This document shows, piece after piece, positions 1-8,861 of a stretch of DNA of 64,000 nt (positions within the stretch are counted from its first letter, which is position 1; every line of letters begins with the position of its first letter). A model generated the notes under the pieces. The model saw nothing but the letters and a program-made list of their open reading frames with translations, ran no database searches and was not told where the DNA came from. Both the position numbers and the translations under genes were made by a program. The DNA lies in assembly GCA_029261395.1 (NCBI GenBank), contig JAJDBJ010000030.1:1-64000 (forward strand), in the 5' to 3' direction. This DNA comes from Nitrospinaceae bacterium. GTDB taxonomy: Bacteria; Nitrospinota; Nitrospinia; Nitrospinales; Nitrospinaceae.

Positions 1-169
1 AAACTACTATATGGACTTTTCATCTCCCTGAAAGTATTGGTTGTAATAAATTATTCCTCCCTAGTATAAACTCCTTCAAAAAAGTTGAAGCGTCCGGCGT
101 GAACCTTGTACTATAGTCAGTAGAAATACCCTCTTTTTAAAGCTAAAAAATCTTACAACATTGAGATAG
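1..169. other. AT-rich upstream region of the SEC-C gene
   Basis: This stretch is visibly AT-rich and holds no convincing gene. It ends at the start of the SEC-C protein gene. The only signal I can support is a promoter-like pair, listed separately. Confidence 0.4.
85..114 (+). promoter_or_regulatory. Candidate sigma-70 promoter for the SEC-C gene
   Basis: TTGAAG at 85-90 and TACTAT at 109-114 are separated by 18 bases. The position about 55 bases before the start codon suits the SEC-C gene. The match is by eye only. Confidence 0.35.
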
Positions 170-1648
170 ATGATGGCTATTCGTAAATCGAAGGGAACAA
201 CCCCTACTGAGCGCTTGCTGGCAGACCTGTGCGAGCGGTCTTTTTTGAAGCTCTGGAGTTACCCAAACCCATTTAAGGAAGATGGTGATGAGCTGTGCGA
301 CCTTCTGGCTGTTTTCGAAAACCATGTATTTATCTTTTTTGATCGTGAGGGCCGACAACTAGACAAGCCAGATAAGGACCCTATGGTCAACTGGGAACGT
401 TGGAAGAGAAAGGTAATCGATGATCAAGTTCGTACGGCTCATGGTGCAGAGCGTTACATTAAAGGTGGGCGAGGTATTTTCTTGGACAACCAGTTGAAAG
501 TTCCGTTCCCAATCAATATCAATGTCGATAATATGATTGTTCATAAAATTATTATCGCGCATGGTGCCAAAGAGGCTTGCGAACGATTTTCTGATGACAA
601 TGTATACGGTAGTTTGGCTATTTCATATGGGAATGTAGATAGTATGCCTTCATCCCCATTTCCATTTTTGATCCATTTGGATAAAGATAAACCTGTTCAT
701 GTGTTTGACAGCCATAACGTTCCGATCATTTTTAATGAGCTTGATACCTTCTTTGATTTTTCCTCATATCTTGACGCAAAGATCGATGCAATAAATTCGT
801 TCGATGGGTTGGTCTATTGCGGCGAAGAGGACCTGTTGGGTCATTACTTCTCAAACTTTGATGACTCCAAGAAGTGCCATATCATTGGTCCGCGAGAAAA
901 AAAATTTAGTTTAGTTGCCATTGGTGAAGGAGAATGGAAGAGTTTCATTAATCTTGATATTTATAAAAATAAAAAGTTAGCTGACAAGGAATCATATTTA
1001 TGGGACGAACTCATCCAGAAAACTTGCCAAAATACACTTGATGGGACTTTGCTTGGTAATGACAGTCCTCTAAGAGGGGAGAGCGCAATTCATGAAATGG
1101 CAAAAGAACCTCGTTTTTCACGCCGTGCTCTTTCCGCACATATGATGCAATCAATTCGCGATTTCCCAGAAACTGGAACGCCGATGATGCGGAATTTATC
1201 ATTTATGCCTTCTTTTTATAAGGGAACAGGCTATATATTTCTGCAAATTAAAATAGAGGGGATTACTGATTATGACGGTGAGTATCGCCAAATAAGAAGG
1301 AACATGCTGGAAATTGCTTGTGGCGCAGCAAAGAATAAATATCAGTACCTGAAAAAAATCATTGGAATAGCAATTGATGCTCCAAAATTTACGGATACTA
1401 ATTCAGAAGATTTCATTTTGATGGATTGTGAAGACTGGCCGGATGATTTGAGAGCGCAATACGAGGAAGCTAATAAAGTTATGGGGTTTTTTAATTCAAG
1501 TACCCTTACTCTCCATGAGAAGAAAGTGAAAGAATTCCCAGATATCGAAAAAAGTCCTCCAATGTCGTTTGGAAACGAAAGAATTGGACGTAATCACAAA
1601 TGTCCATGCGGCTCCGGTAAAAAATATAAGAAATGCTGTTTGAAATAA
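170..1648 (+). CDS. SEC-C motif protein with nuclease-like N-terminus
   Basis: This is a 492-residue protein of unknown function. The C-terminus carries a clear SEC-C zinc-binding motif (HKCPCGSGKKYKKCC), the metal-binding tail first known from SecA and found in many unrelated proteins. The N-terminal 60 residues include GDELCDLL followed by a hydrophobic strand and FFDREG. This resembles the restriction-endonuclease-like N-terminus of SEC-C proteins common in mobile or defence-type gene neighbourhoods; here the usual DK after the strand reads DR, so nuclease activity is uncertain. The middle has no domain I recognise. The gene is clearly richer in A and T than the genes that follow, which suggests recent transfer. 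Two ATG codons open the frame (170 and 173); the ribosome site is weak. Confidence 0.8.
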   Translation: MMAIRKSKGTTPTERLLADLCERSFLKLWSYPNPFKEDGDELCDLLAVFENHVFIFFDREGRQLDKPDKDPMVNWERWKRKVIDDQVRTAHGAERYIKGGRGIFLDNQLKVPFPININVDNMIVHKIIIAHGAKEACERFSDDNVYGSLAISYGNVDSMPSSPFPFLIHLDKDKPVHVFDSHNVPIIFNELDTFFDFSSYLDAKIDAINSFDGLVYCGEEDLLGHYFSNFDDSKKCHIIGPREKKFSLVAIGEGEWKSFINLDIYKNKKLADKESYLWDELIQKTCQNTLDGTLLGNDSPLRGESAIHEMAKEPRFSRRALSAHMMQSIRDFPETGTPMMRNLSFMPSFYKGTGYIFLQIKIEGITDYDGEYRQIRRNMLEIACGAAKNKYQYLKKIIGIAIDAPKFTDTNSEDFILMDCEDWPDDLRAQYEEANKVMGFFNSSTLTLHEKKVKEFPDIEKSPPMSFGNERIGRNHKCPCGSGKKYKKCCLK

Positions 1649-1736
1649 ATTAGTAGATTTGTAGTAGAATACATTAAGTACCCATTATTTATAGACTTAC
1701 ACTAATGGTGGTCCTTATTAAGGCTGCTTTTGAACT

Positions 1737-3440
1737 ATGTGGACGCTGGTCATACTCATTTTTTCCTGCCTGTTTTTTTATTTCGTGGGCTACCGGTATT
1801 ACGCCGCGCGGATCGACCGCGACGTGGTTCAGCCCGATGCCGGATTTGAAACTCCCGCGACGTCCCAAAACGACGGCGTCGATTACGTTCCCAGCAAACC
1901 GATCGTACTGTTCGGTCATAATTTTGCATCCATTGCCGGGGCGGGACCGGTCATCGGCCCGATCATCGCCATGCACCATTTCGGCTGGGCGCTGACCCTC
2001 GTCTGGATATTGATCGGCAACGTGTTCATCGGCGCAGTACACGATTACCTGACCCTCATGATTTCCGTGCGCAGTCGCGGGAGCTCGATTGCCGATATCG
2101 CCGAGACCACCATGGGTCCGCGCGCCAAAAACGTATTCGCCGTGTTTCTGGTGCTGGCGATGCTGTTGGTGATCGCCGTGTTCGGCGTGGTGGCGGCCAA
2201 GACTCTGATCGCGCAACCGCAGATGGTGATTCCGACGCTGGCGATCATCCCGGTATCAATGCTGTTGGGCTGGGCCATTTACCGCAAGGGATTTAACCTC
2301 GGCCTGTGTTCGGTGCTGGCGATAGCGGCGCTGTTGTCGAGTATCTATTTCGGATTCAAATATCCCCTTCCTCTGCCTGAAGCGGGTGTTCTCGGGTTGT
2401 CGCCACTGATGTTCTGGTTTGTGGTGTTGATGTTGTACGCGGGGGTGGCGTCGGTGATGCCGGTGCAACTGCTCCTGCAACCGCGTGATTATCTGTCGAC
2501 CTATGTGTTGTTCGGCAGTATGTCGCTGGGGATTGTCGCTTTGCTGTGGGTGCATCCCGGACTCAACACGCCGGCATATCTCGGTGGATATTCCGAAGAG
2601 CAGGGGCCGGTGTGGCCGATGCTGTTCGTGCTGGTGGCGTGTGGCGCGGTGTCCGGATTCCATTCACTGGTGGCAGGCGGCACGGTGTCCAAACAATTGA
2701 CTAATGAAACGGAAGGCCGCCTGATCAGCTACGGCGGCATGTTGACCGAAGGCGTGGTCGCCGTCTGCACCGTGTTGTTGGTCGGCGGTGGATTGTACTG
2801 GGTGGCTCCGGCGGCGGGTGGCATCGATATGAACGCCCTCGGATTCCGCGAAACCCTCAAGGCCGGGGGATGGATTCATGCCTTCGGCAGTGGCTACGGC
2901 AACGTGGTCAGCCAGATGCTGCCGTTTCTGGGATTCACCGTCGCGTCGATGGTGGCGGTGCTGGCGTTGAATACGTTTGTGATGACGACACTCGATACGG
3001 CGGTGCGGATTACGCGGTTCATCGTGCAGGAAAGCGCGGGCGAGCGGGTGCCGGCCATGCACAACAAATATATGACGACCGCTTTGGTCGTTCTGCTGGC
3101 GTATTGCATCGGCGCGACCGACGGCTGGCAGAAGATCTGGCCGATATTCGGCGCAACCAATCAACTCATCGCGGCGGTGGCTTTGTTCGTGATTTCCACT
3201 TATTTGATCGGGGTCCGCAAACCGACGACTTATACGCTGATGCCGGCGGTATTTATGGTGGTCACCACCATCGGGGCGTTGGCGTGGCAGTCGTACCGGT
3301 TTTTCACGGCACCGCAACCGAACTGGTTTCTGGGGAGCGCGTCGGTGGTATTGATCGGGTTGGCGCTGTTTGTCGGATATGAGGGCTTGCAGGCTCTCAA
3401 AGTGCATAAATTGCGCCCCCTACCGGGGGAGGCCCTCTAG
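1737..3440 (+). CDS. cstA: CstA-family carbon starvation / peptide-pyruvate transporter
   Basis: A 567-residue polytopic membrane protein of the CstA family (APC-like fold), which takes up peptides or pyruvate in characterised bacteria. Family signatures are visible: the early GYRYYA segment, the FGHNFASIAGAGPVIGPIIA block near residues 60-80, and the GATNQLIAAVAL segment near residue 480. It is shorter than the roughly 700-residue E. coli CstA and resembles the short forms lacking the extended C-terminal region. An in-frame TGA at 1731 stops any upstream extension, so the ATG at 1737 is the first possible ATG start; no strong Shine-Dalgarno is seen. The substrate cannot be read from sequence. 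A terminator-like hairpin follows the gene, which appears monocistronic. Confidence 0.85.
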   Translation: MWTLVILIFSCLFFYFVGYRYYAARIDRDVVQPDAGFETPATSQNDGVDYVPSKPIVLFGHNFASIAGAGPVIGPIIAMHHFGWALTLVWILIGNVFIGAVHDYLTLMISVRSRGSSIADIAETTMGPRAKNVFAVFLVLAMLLVIAVFGVVAAKTLIAQPQMVIPTLAIIPVSMLLGWAIYRKGFNLGLCSVLAIAALLSSIYFGFKYPLPLPEAGVLGLSPLMFWFVVLMLYAGVASVMPVQLLLQPRDYLSTYVLFGSMSLGIVALLWVHPGLNTPAYLGGYSEEQGPVWPMLFVLVACGAVSGFHSLVAGGTVSKQLTNETEGRLISYGGMLTEGVVAVCTVLLVGGGLYWVAPAAGGIDMNALGFRETLKAGGWIHAFGSGYGNVVSQMLPFLGFTVASMVAVLALNTFVMTTLDTAVRITRFIVQESAGERVPAMHNKYMTTALVVLLAYCIGATDGWQKIWPIFGATNQLIAAVALFVISTYLIGVRKPTTYTLMPAVFMVVTTIGALAWQSYRFFTAPQPNWFLGSASVVLIGLALFVGYEGLQALKVHKLRPLPGEAL

Positions 3441-3530
3441 CGAGGGAGGCAGAGGGCTGACCGGGCAAGGCCCGGAGCAAATTTCGCTGGGGCGGAAGGG
3501 TGTAATCACAGTGCTACTTTCGCCAGCCAG

Positions 3531-3572
3531 GATTTAAAATTACCTGTGGCGGTTCGCCGCCTTGATTTTTTA
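3531..3572 (+). repeat. Hairpin repeat, family 2, copy 1; doubles as cstA terminator
   Basis: A TTTAAAATTACC lead is followed by the stem-loop GGCGG-TTCG-CCGCC (3548-3561) and then TTGATTTTTT. As RNA this is a stem with a UUCG-type loop and a U-rich tail, so it fits a rho-independent terminator for the plus-strand transporter gene. The same lead and stem recur at 8825-8856, 10051-10080 and 58383-58412. Confidence 0.65.
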
Positions 3573-3621
3573 CTGAAATGTATTATGATGAGCTGTTCAA
3601 CATCTATTGAGGGTACGAATC

Positions 3622-4278
3622 GTGAAAATCAGTGAAGTCCTGGCCCGCAAGGCCGAACAAAAGCACGCTGGAAAACCATTGGAAGATCGACCGCGAACAC
3701 CGGTTGATAAGAAGACGCTCAAGGTGATTCGTACCCGCGAGACCCCCAACCCCAAGGCCCTGCAGTTCGTTTTGAACACGCAAATCCTCGAGAACGGCTA
3801 TCGATCTTTCACCAGCAAGGAAAGCGCGGTGGGCGATGCCCTGGCGCCGGCTTTGCTGGATCATGATGAGATCAAGAGTGTTTACATCATGAAGAATTTC
3901 GTCACTGTTACCGTGGGGAGCGAAGCCGACTGGCACCACCTGAAGACTCCGGTGTGGAACACCATTGACGAGAAGGTCCACGTGTACCCGTCGGATGAGG
4001 TTGTTGAGAAAATTGATATCGACGTTTCTGATTTTCACGCGCTCCCGCATGAAAAAAAGCTGGCCGCCATTGAAATGGTGCTGGACCGTTCCATCCGGTT
4101 TCAGTTGTCTCAAGACGGCGGCGGAGTGGACCTCAAAGGCCTGGAGGGGAATGAAGTGCAGATTCATTACCAGGGTGCCTGCGGCGATTGCCCGTCGTCC
4201 CTGACCGGTACCCTCCAGCATATCGACAAGCTGATCAAGCAACAGCTCGACGGCGACCTCACCGTTAAATCCGTTTAA
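3622..4278 (+). CDS. Nfu-type Fe-S cluster carrier (Nfu_N plus NifU C-terminal domain)
   Basis: A protein of 218 residues with the two-domain layout of NFU1/NfuA-like scaffolds that carry [4Fe-4S] clusters to target proteins. The Nfu_N domain begins at TPNPKALQF and runs about 80 residues. The NifU C-terminal domain contains the cluster-binding CxxC in GACGDCPSS. The frame is open from a TTG at 3607, but I prefer the GTG at 3622 because GAGGG at 3609-3613 lies 8 bases before it. The first 30 or so residues are basic and poorly conserved. It ends 7 bases from the convergent AsmA gene. Likely clients in this window include SdhB and IspH, which need Fe-S clusters; that link is inference. Confidence 0.88.
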   Translation: MKISEVLARKAEQKHAGKPLEDRPRTPVDKKTLKVIRTRETPNPKALQFVLNTQILENGYRSFTSKESAVGDALAPALLDHDEIKSVYIMKNFVTVTVGSEADWHHLKTPVWNTIDEKVHVYPSDEVVEKIDIDVSDFHALPHEKKLAAIEMVLDRSIRFQLSQDGGGVDLKGLEGNEVQIHYQGACGDCPSSLTGTLQHIDKLIKQQLDGDLTVKSV

Positions 4279-4285
4279 TTCCTTC

Positions 4286-6535
4286 CTACTGTACGATCAA
4301 ATTCTTTAAATCTTTGAGAAATCGTTTTGTTTTATCCTTTTGAGGCTTGATCCCGAGCAGAGTCATTTGCGGGTGGGATGCCGGACCTTCCAGCTTGAAA
4401 TGGGTTTCGATCAATCCTCCTTCGGATTGCGTTTTAGAAATTAGGTTGGCCAGTCGAGGGGAGGAGCGGAGAGCTTTGTCCATATTGAATTTTGGGATCG
4501 CTTTCCCCAGCATGTTCAAGGACTGGCTGTGTCCATCGAACAGGCCTTGGAAATAAACATCCATCGGGGCACCCTTCAAGGAGAGGTTGCTGGTGTTGAA
4601 TTTTCCGTTGATGATTTTAAAATTACCGCCCAGGTAATCGAACCGCAGTTTGTGGGCATTTTGTTTCCGGGAAAAAGTAGGATCGATGACGGCCAGAATG
4701 GTTTTGACCTCTTTCGCTTTTTTAAAATTAACCGGGGAGATTTTTAATGAAACGTTGCCGAACAATCCACGGATTCCCGGAAGTTTGTCAGGCACATGAC
4801 CGTTCACCGAACCGTGCGTTCTCATGATTCCCTGTATTTCATTTTTAGTGTAATCACCTGCTGAAAGGCTTTTCCCCAAAAACTTTAATTTATATTTTTT
4901 TGATTGCAGGTGGTAATTCCCATGTGCAGTGAGGGTGCCACGCCTCGGAGTGAATGTGGCTTTCTTAAGAACCACTTGATCAGGGGTAACGGATACCTGA
5001 GCGGTGACTTTCTTGAAACGGATGCTATCCATCACCACCCGGTTTGAAACCAAACTCATGGATACAGGTGCGTCCGGAAGCGATTCGAATTGGACCTCGG
5101 TTTTCTGTGAGGAGAGTTTAAAACTGTTACCCGCCAGTACCAGATTTTCCGCGTGTAGAGAGCCGGTGACGAGTGGGGGGCCTTCCATATCCCAGGGAAT
5201 GGCCACTTTCAGGACCCCGGAAACCAGGCCTTTGGATTGTTCCCAGCCTTTTGGGGCGATCAGTCGGGAAAAATCGAGGGCGGTCATGTGGATTTCCGTT
5301 GCCAGCAAAGGATTGGGGTTATCGGTGGTCTTGAATGGGAAGGGCTGTTGTCCGTCAATACGGGCTTGCCCGTTAAGCGTTTCCCCCTGGATCTCATACA
5401 GAATATAGCTTTCTTCCCACTTGGCTGTTCCCTTGATCTGGGAGACCGGCAATTCGTGTTCTCCGATGGGGATTTGAGCGTCCTTGGTCACGAAGCGGGT
5501 TTCCGCCTTCAAGTCGCGGCGCAGGGCCTCCGTATCCGTCAAGGAGTTGAGTGGGCAGGAGGCGAGTAGAGTCAACTGTTCAATTTGAAATGGGATTCTA
5601 TTATTTCCGAGGGTCTTTTCCTGTCCCACCGGGAGAGGTTTGAATGCCTGGATCAATTGTGAGGTGTCAAAAGGCTTGGTGCGAATCTGGACTTCGAGCC
5701 GGGAGGTTTTCGAAAGCACATCATCGGCCTCAATCCTTCCCAGTAGAAAAAGCGGACCCAGGTCCAGATGGAGATCTTCGAGGATCACATCGATCACCTG
5801 GGCGCTGGGTCGGCGGATTTTTAAATCAAATGAAAACCCAAGAGGTTCACTTTCGTCCGCTTCTTCCACACCGTTGCGAATGACCTGAAGCGTTCCCTGC
5901 TCCACATGGATATTTTCAGCAGTGATATGAAACTTTTTCATTCGGCTTCGAAATGCATCAATGATGCGGCGGTCGATCAGTGCCGACGAAGTTTCTTGAG
6001 GAAGGTCTTGCTTAGCCGGAGCGGGAGTCTCGGAGGTGATCACCTGAGACACTGAGTAGTCCCCCACGGTTCTTTGATTAAGGGAAGACAGGGAAGTTTT
6101 TTTAAACTCGGTTTTCAGGGAGTCCTTGGAGTCCCGGTACACTTTGATTCTCGGCTTGATAATAGAAGCATTTTCGACCACCACTTCTCCGGTCAAAAGA
6201 GGCAGTACCTTGACTTCGAGAAACAAACTTTCTGCCCACAACAGTTGTTGGCCTCCCTCTTTGTTGCGAACGGTCAATCCGCCAGCTTCCAGGCCCAGCC
6301 CATGAGAATATCCCAGGTCGAGAAATTGTATCTCTACCTGTGTGTCGGTTTTTTCGGACAGGGATTTTGCCAGGGATTGCCGGAGGGTGTCCATATCCAG
6401 AATCATCACGATGATCCCGATGACCGCAATCATCAGGGCGAGACTCAGCGCCGTCACCTTAAAAAGTTTTTTCCACTTTTTAGAGGGTGATTTTTTCCAG
6501 GGAGTGTATTCAGAATCTTTGGAAACGCGGTCCAT
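4286..6535 (-). CDS. AsmA-family protein
   Basis: A 749-residue protein with a short cytoplasmic N-terminus, one membrane helix at about residues 27-47, and a long periplasmic part rich in beta-strand patterns. This is the layout of the AsmA/TamB-like family, whose members bridge the inner and outer membranes and are linked to lipid movement and outer-membrane assembly. The C-terminal third, with GLFGNVSLKISPVNFKKAKE and the later GPASHPQMTLLGIKP, matches the AsmA_2-type C-terminal region. No Shine-Dalgarno is visible before the ATG. The gene stands alone on the minus strand and converges with the Nfu gene. The family is well supported; the cargo is unknown. Confidence 0.8.
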   Translation of the reverse strand: MDRVSKDSEYTPWKKSPSKKWKKLFKVTALSLALMIAVIGIIVMILDMDTLRQSLAKSLSEKTDTQVEIQFLDLGYSHGLGLEAGGLTVRNKEGGQQLLWAESLFLEVKVLPLLTGEVVVENASIIKPRIKVYRDSKDSLKTEFKKTSLSSLNQRTVGDYSVSQVITSETPAPAKQDLPQETSSALIDRRIIDAFRSRMKKFHITAENIHVEQGTLQVIRNGVEEADESEPLGFSFDLKIRRPSAQVIDVILEDLHLDLGPLFLLGRIEADDVLSKTSRLEVQIRTKPFDTSQLIQAFKPLPVGQEKTLGNNRIPFQIEQLTLLASCPLNSLTDTEALRRDLKAETRFVTKDAQIPIGEHELPVSQIKGTAKWEESYILYEIQGETLNGQARIDGQQPFPFKTTDNPNPLLATEIHMTALDFSRLIAPKGWEQSKGLVSGVLKVAIPWDMEGPPLVTGSLHAENLVLAGNSFKLSSQKTEVQFESLPDAPVSMSLVSNRVVMDSIRFKKVTAQVSVTPDQVVLKKATFTPRRGTLTAHGNYHLQSKKYKLKFLGKSLSAGDYTKNEIQGIMRTHGSVNGHVPDKLPGIRGLFGNVSLKISPVNFKKAKEVKTILAVIDPTFSRKQNAHKLRFDYLGGNFKIINGKFNTSNLSLKGAPMDVYFQGLFDGHSQSLNMLGKAIPKFNMDKALRSSPRLANLISKTQSEGGLIETHFKLEGPASHPQMTLLGIKPQKDKTKRFLKDLKNLIVQ

Positions 6536-6650
6536 AGGAGATATCTTATAATATATGATGAAAGGCTTTCAGGGAAGGGGGTTCCTGAATTTTTTGGGGT
6601 CCTGGAGGTGTGTTGGGTCAAAAAGGCTGGTTTTATAGGATCAATGGGGA

Positions 6651-6703
6651 ATAAAAAAAATAAGGAGACGGACAGGACTGGGGGGGGCCAGCCTGCCGTC
6701 TCC
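6651..6703 (-). terminator. Rho-independent terminator of the PuuD-like gene
   Basis: Reading the minus strand, an imperfect stem pairs 6692-6703 with 6664-6676 (GGAGACGG against CCGTCTCC). It is followed by a run of T (the A-tract at 6651-6663 on the plus strand). It lies 38 bases after the stop of the minus-strand membrane protein gene. Confidence 0.7.
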
Positions 6704-6740
6704 GGTAAAACGATGGGTTTTTAGGGGGTAGCTATCGGAA

Positions 6741-7205
6741 TTAAAATCCGAAACCGCCGTGATTGGCCGCTATCATACATGCCAGCATGGGAAGCGAGAG
6801 CCAGGCATTGGTGCGGCTGGCCAGAAAAGCGGTTCGTTTGCCTTTCGCCAACGCGTCGCCTTCCAATTCTCCGGCGATGATTTTCTTCTGGTTGGGCCAG
6901 ATCAGAACCCACACGTTGAAGGCCATGATGATTCCCAACAGCATGCCGATCATGATCTCAGAACTGGGAATGCCCTGTACCTTGCCGCGTCCGACCACAT
7001 AGTAGATGATCCCGGTAATCACCGTCCACAACGCCGCGTGCCGAAACAAGAATAAAGCCTTCGGAAGAATGATCTGCGTGTACGGTTTGGCCGCACCCGC
7101 CTCGGTCATCTTGGGCATGGACTGCACCTGCACCAGGTTGAAAAAGTAAAGCAGGCCGATCCAAAGGATTCCAACCAGCACATGAAAAAACTCAGCTATC
7201 CACAT
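6741..7205 (-). CDS. PuuD/Urate_ox_N-like four-helix membrane protein
   Basis: A protein of 154 residues with four predicted membrane helices. FFHVLVGILWIGLLYFFN near the start, the later PKALFLFRHAALWTVITGI, and the ending SRTNAWLSLPMLACMIAANH resemble the membrane domain annotated as Urate_ox_N or PuuD. In characterised urate hydroxylases that domain is fused to a cytochrome c; here it stands alone, so urate oxidation should not be assumed. The frame is open from 7292, but I chose the ATG at 7205 because AGGAGGG lies just before it and the family begins here. No purine-degradation gene is nearby. It may act as a heme or redox membrane protein; that is inference. Confidence 0.7.
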   Translation of the reverse strand: MWIAEFFHVLVGILWIGLLYFFNLVQVQSMPKMTEAGAAKPYTQIILPKALFLFRHAALWTVITGIIYYVVGRGKVQGIPSSEIMIGMLLGIIMAFNVWVLIWPNQKKIIAGELEGDALAKGKRTAFLASRTNAWLSLPMLACMIAANHGGFGF

Positions 7206-7373
7206 AAGTACCCTCCTAAAGTTCCAAATTGATATTCGTATATGGTGAACCTGAAAATCCGGATAAATCACCCGTTTAGAAACTGCAGTCAATTACACAA
7301 TAAGATGGGGAAATTATAGCGGGGATTCAATTATTTTGATAGTTTTCAGTATTTTCATCGCCCATCGCTCGGA

Positions 7374-7742
7374 TCAGGGGGTGGGTTTTTGCAAAAGGAA
7401 TAATAATAGAATTCCGATGGCTGCCAGATTGAACGCCAGCAGGATGAATGCCCACCGGTTAGGCAGAAAGCGGTGGGTGGATTGTAGAGGCCTAGAACTG
7501 GATGTTTCGGCCTTATGGATGGAATGCTCTCGGCCATCGGTAGAGCTCGCCCATTTTTGTTTTAAGGCTTCCAGTTGATCGCTCAAGGATCGATTTTGAG
7601 TGGTCAACTGCTCGACCCGGTCCTTCAATTGCAAACGCTCGACCTTGAGGGCTTTGGATTTGGCAATCTCCCTCTCGAGAGCCGCTTCAGGTCCCAGGGT
7701 GATGCCGTCCTCTTCTGGAGTGTCCTGCCATTCATCTGTCAT
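7374..7742 (-). CDS. Coiled-coil protein with C-terminal membrane anchor
   Basis: A hypothetical protein of 122 residues. Residues about 20-65 form a heptad-rich coiled coil (EREIAKSKALKVERLQLKDR and onward), followed by a Ser-rich linker and one hydrophobic helix near the C-terminus (WAFILLAFNLAAIGILLLF). This suggests a tail-anchored inner-membrane protein with a cytoplasmic coiled coil. I do not recognise a family. It lies upstream of the PuuD-like gene on the same strand, separated by about 170 bases. Confidence 0.6.
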   Translation of the reverse strand: MTDEWQDTPEEDGITLGPEAALEREIAKSKALKVERLQLKDRVEQLTTQNRSLSDQLEALKQKWASSTDGREHSIHKAETSSSRPLQSTHRFLPNRWAFILLAFNLAAIGILLLFLLQKPTP

Positions 7743-7785
7743 GAAACCATCATACTCTCAATGAAAGGATATGGAAACGGAGCGG

Positions 7786-8718
7786 TCAGGATTTGTGCAT
7801 GTGAAAGGCATCGCTGGCGGCGGTCAACCGGGATAATTGTTCCGGACTGAGTGTGAGGTCTCCCGCCCGGCAGAATTGTTTGATCTGTTCGGGTTTACGG
7901 GACCCGACCGCGGCGGTCACAAAGTTCGGACGGGAAAGCACCCACGCCACGGCCACGTTGATGGGCTGGGTATTTAATTGTTCAGCAATTGCCAGAACGG
8001 TATTCCGGACTTCCTTCGAGTGGCTGAACAGCGGTTCCTGATACACCTCGTACTGCTGGCGTGTGGCGGAGTCGGCCTTCAGTCGCCCTCCCAAAAGGCC
8101 GCGCGCAGACGGAGAATAGGCCATGGTGCCGACCCCGGCGTTCTGGCATAACTCCTGTGCTTGATCCTCATATTCGCGTTCCAGCAGGTTGTAGGAAACC
8201 TGGTTGACCACGAACTCGGACATATCGGCACCGAGGCGGGTTAAATCTTCCGCTTCGAAATTGGACAAGCCGATGGCTTTGACCTTGCCGCTGTCGCGCA
8301 GGGCGATCATGATTTCTGCGAGTTTTTTGGATTTGTCGGGAGTATTGAAATAACTGCCGGGCCAGTGGACGAGGTAGACGTCGATGGTGTCCCGGGCCAG
8401 GGCGCGAAGGGTGCCTTCCAATCGTTCCTGATAGCTGGCAAGGGCCAGGTCCGCGTCCGGCCATATTTTGGAAATGATCAGGACGTCATTCTTTTGGGAG
8501 CCGAGAGCCTTGCCGAGGCGGCGCTCCGATTCGCCGTCGCCGTAGCCTTCTGCCGTATCGAAGGCGGTGATGCCACCCTCAAGCGCGGTTTTTACCGAGG
8601 CGTCGGCGTCTTCAGGGGAGCAATAATCCCCCCAGCCACCACTCGGCGCGATCTGCCAGCACCCGAGGGTGATGACGCTCCACGGTTTATCCAAGCCTTT
8701 GCAGTCGACACTTCGCAT
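7786..8718 (-). CDS. Aldo/keto reductase
   Basis: A 310-residue aldo/keto reductase, a TIM-barrel NAD(P)H-dependent oxidoreductase. The catalytic tetrad can be traced: Asp and Tyr in FDTAEGYGDGESE, Lys in LIISKIW, and His in VYLVHWPG. The cofactor-binding C-terminal segment AVGSRKPEQIKQF is present. AGGAGA stands 5 bases before the ATG, confirming the start. The substrate is unknown. A second, only distantly similar member lies at 44841-45788. It converges with nothing nearby and appears to be a single-gene unit. Confidence 0.88.
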   Translation of the reverse strand: MRSVDCKGLDKPWSVITLGCWQIAPSGGWGDYCSPEDADASVKTALEGGITAFDTAEGYGDGESERRLGKALGSQKNDVLIISKIWPDADLALASYQERLEGTLRALARDTIDVYLVHWPGSYFNTPDKSKKLAEIMIALRDSGKVKAIGLSNFEAEDLTRLGADMSEFVVNQVSYNLLEREYEDQAQELCQNAGVGTMAYSPSARGLLGGRLKADSATRQQYEVYQEPLFSHSKEVRNTVLAIAEQLNTQPINVAVAWVLSRPNFVTAAVGSRKPEQIKQFCRAGDLTLSPEQLSRLTAASDAFHMHKS

Positions 8719-8746
8719 GTTATCTCCTGATTTAAAACCAAAACCT

Positions 8747-8822
8747 AGATTCTTCGCTAAAGCTCAGAATGACAGAGAGTTACGCGTTGTCATCCTGAGG
8801 AGCCAAATACGACTGAAGGATC
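8747..8822. repeat. Palindromic intergenic repeat, family 1, copy A
   Basis: AGATTCTTCG...CTCAGAATGACA is followed after a short loop by TTGTCATCCTGAGGAGC...GAAGGATC, two arms in inverted orientation. Similar elements occur at 19356, 52169 and 58345. Confidence 0.75.
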
Positions 8823-8824
8823 GG

Positions 8825-8856
8825 AATTTTAAAAATATCCGTGGCGATTCGCCACC
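8825..8856. repeat. Hairpin repeat, family 2, copy 2
   Basis: TTTTAAAAATATCC leads into GTGGC-GATTC-GCCAC (8841-8855). It adjoins repeat family 1 copy A and lies just past the 3' end of the minus-strand gene ending at 8862. On that strand the stem is followed by a short T stretch, so it may act as that gene's terminator. Confidence 0.55.
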
Positions 8857-8861
8857 CCATC

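Noticed and set aside
1689-2663. Long minus-strand open frames inside cstA
   Set aside because: They are GC-driven shadows of a clear transporter gene; their translations are His/Gln/Arg-rich with no domain.
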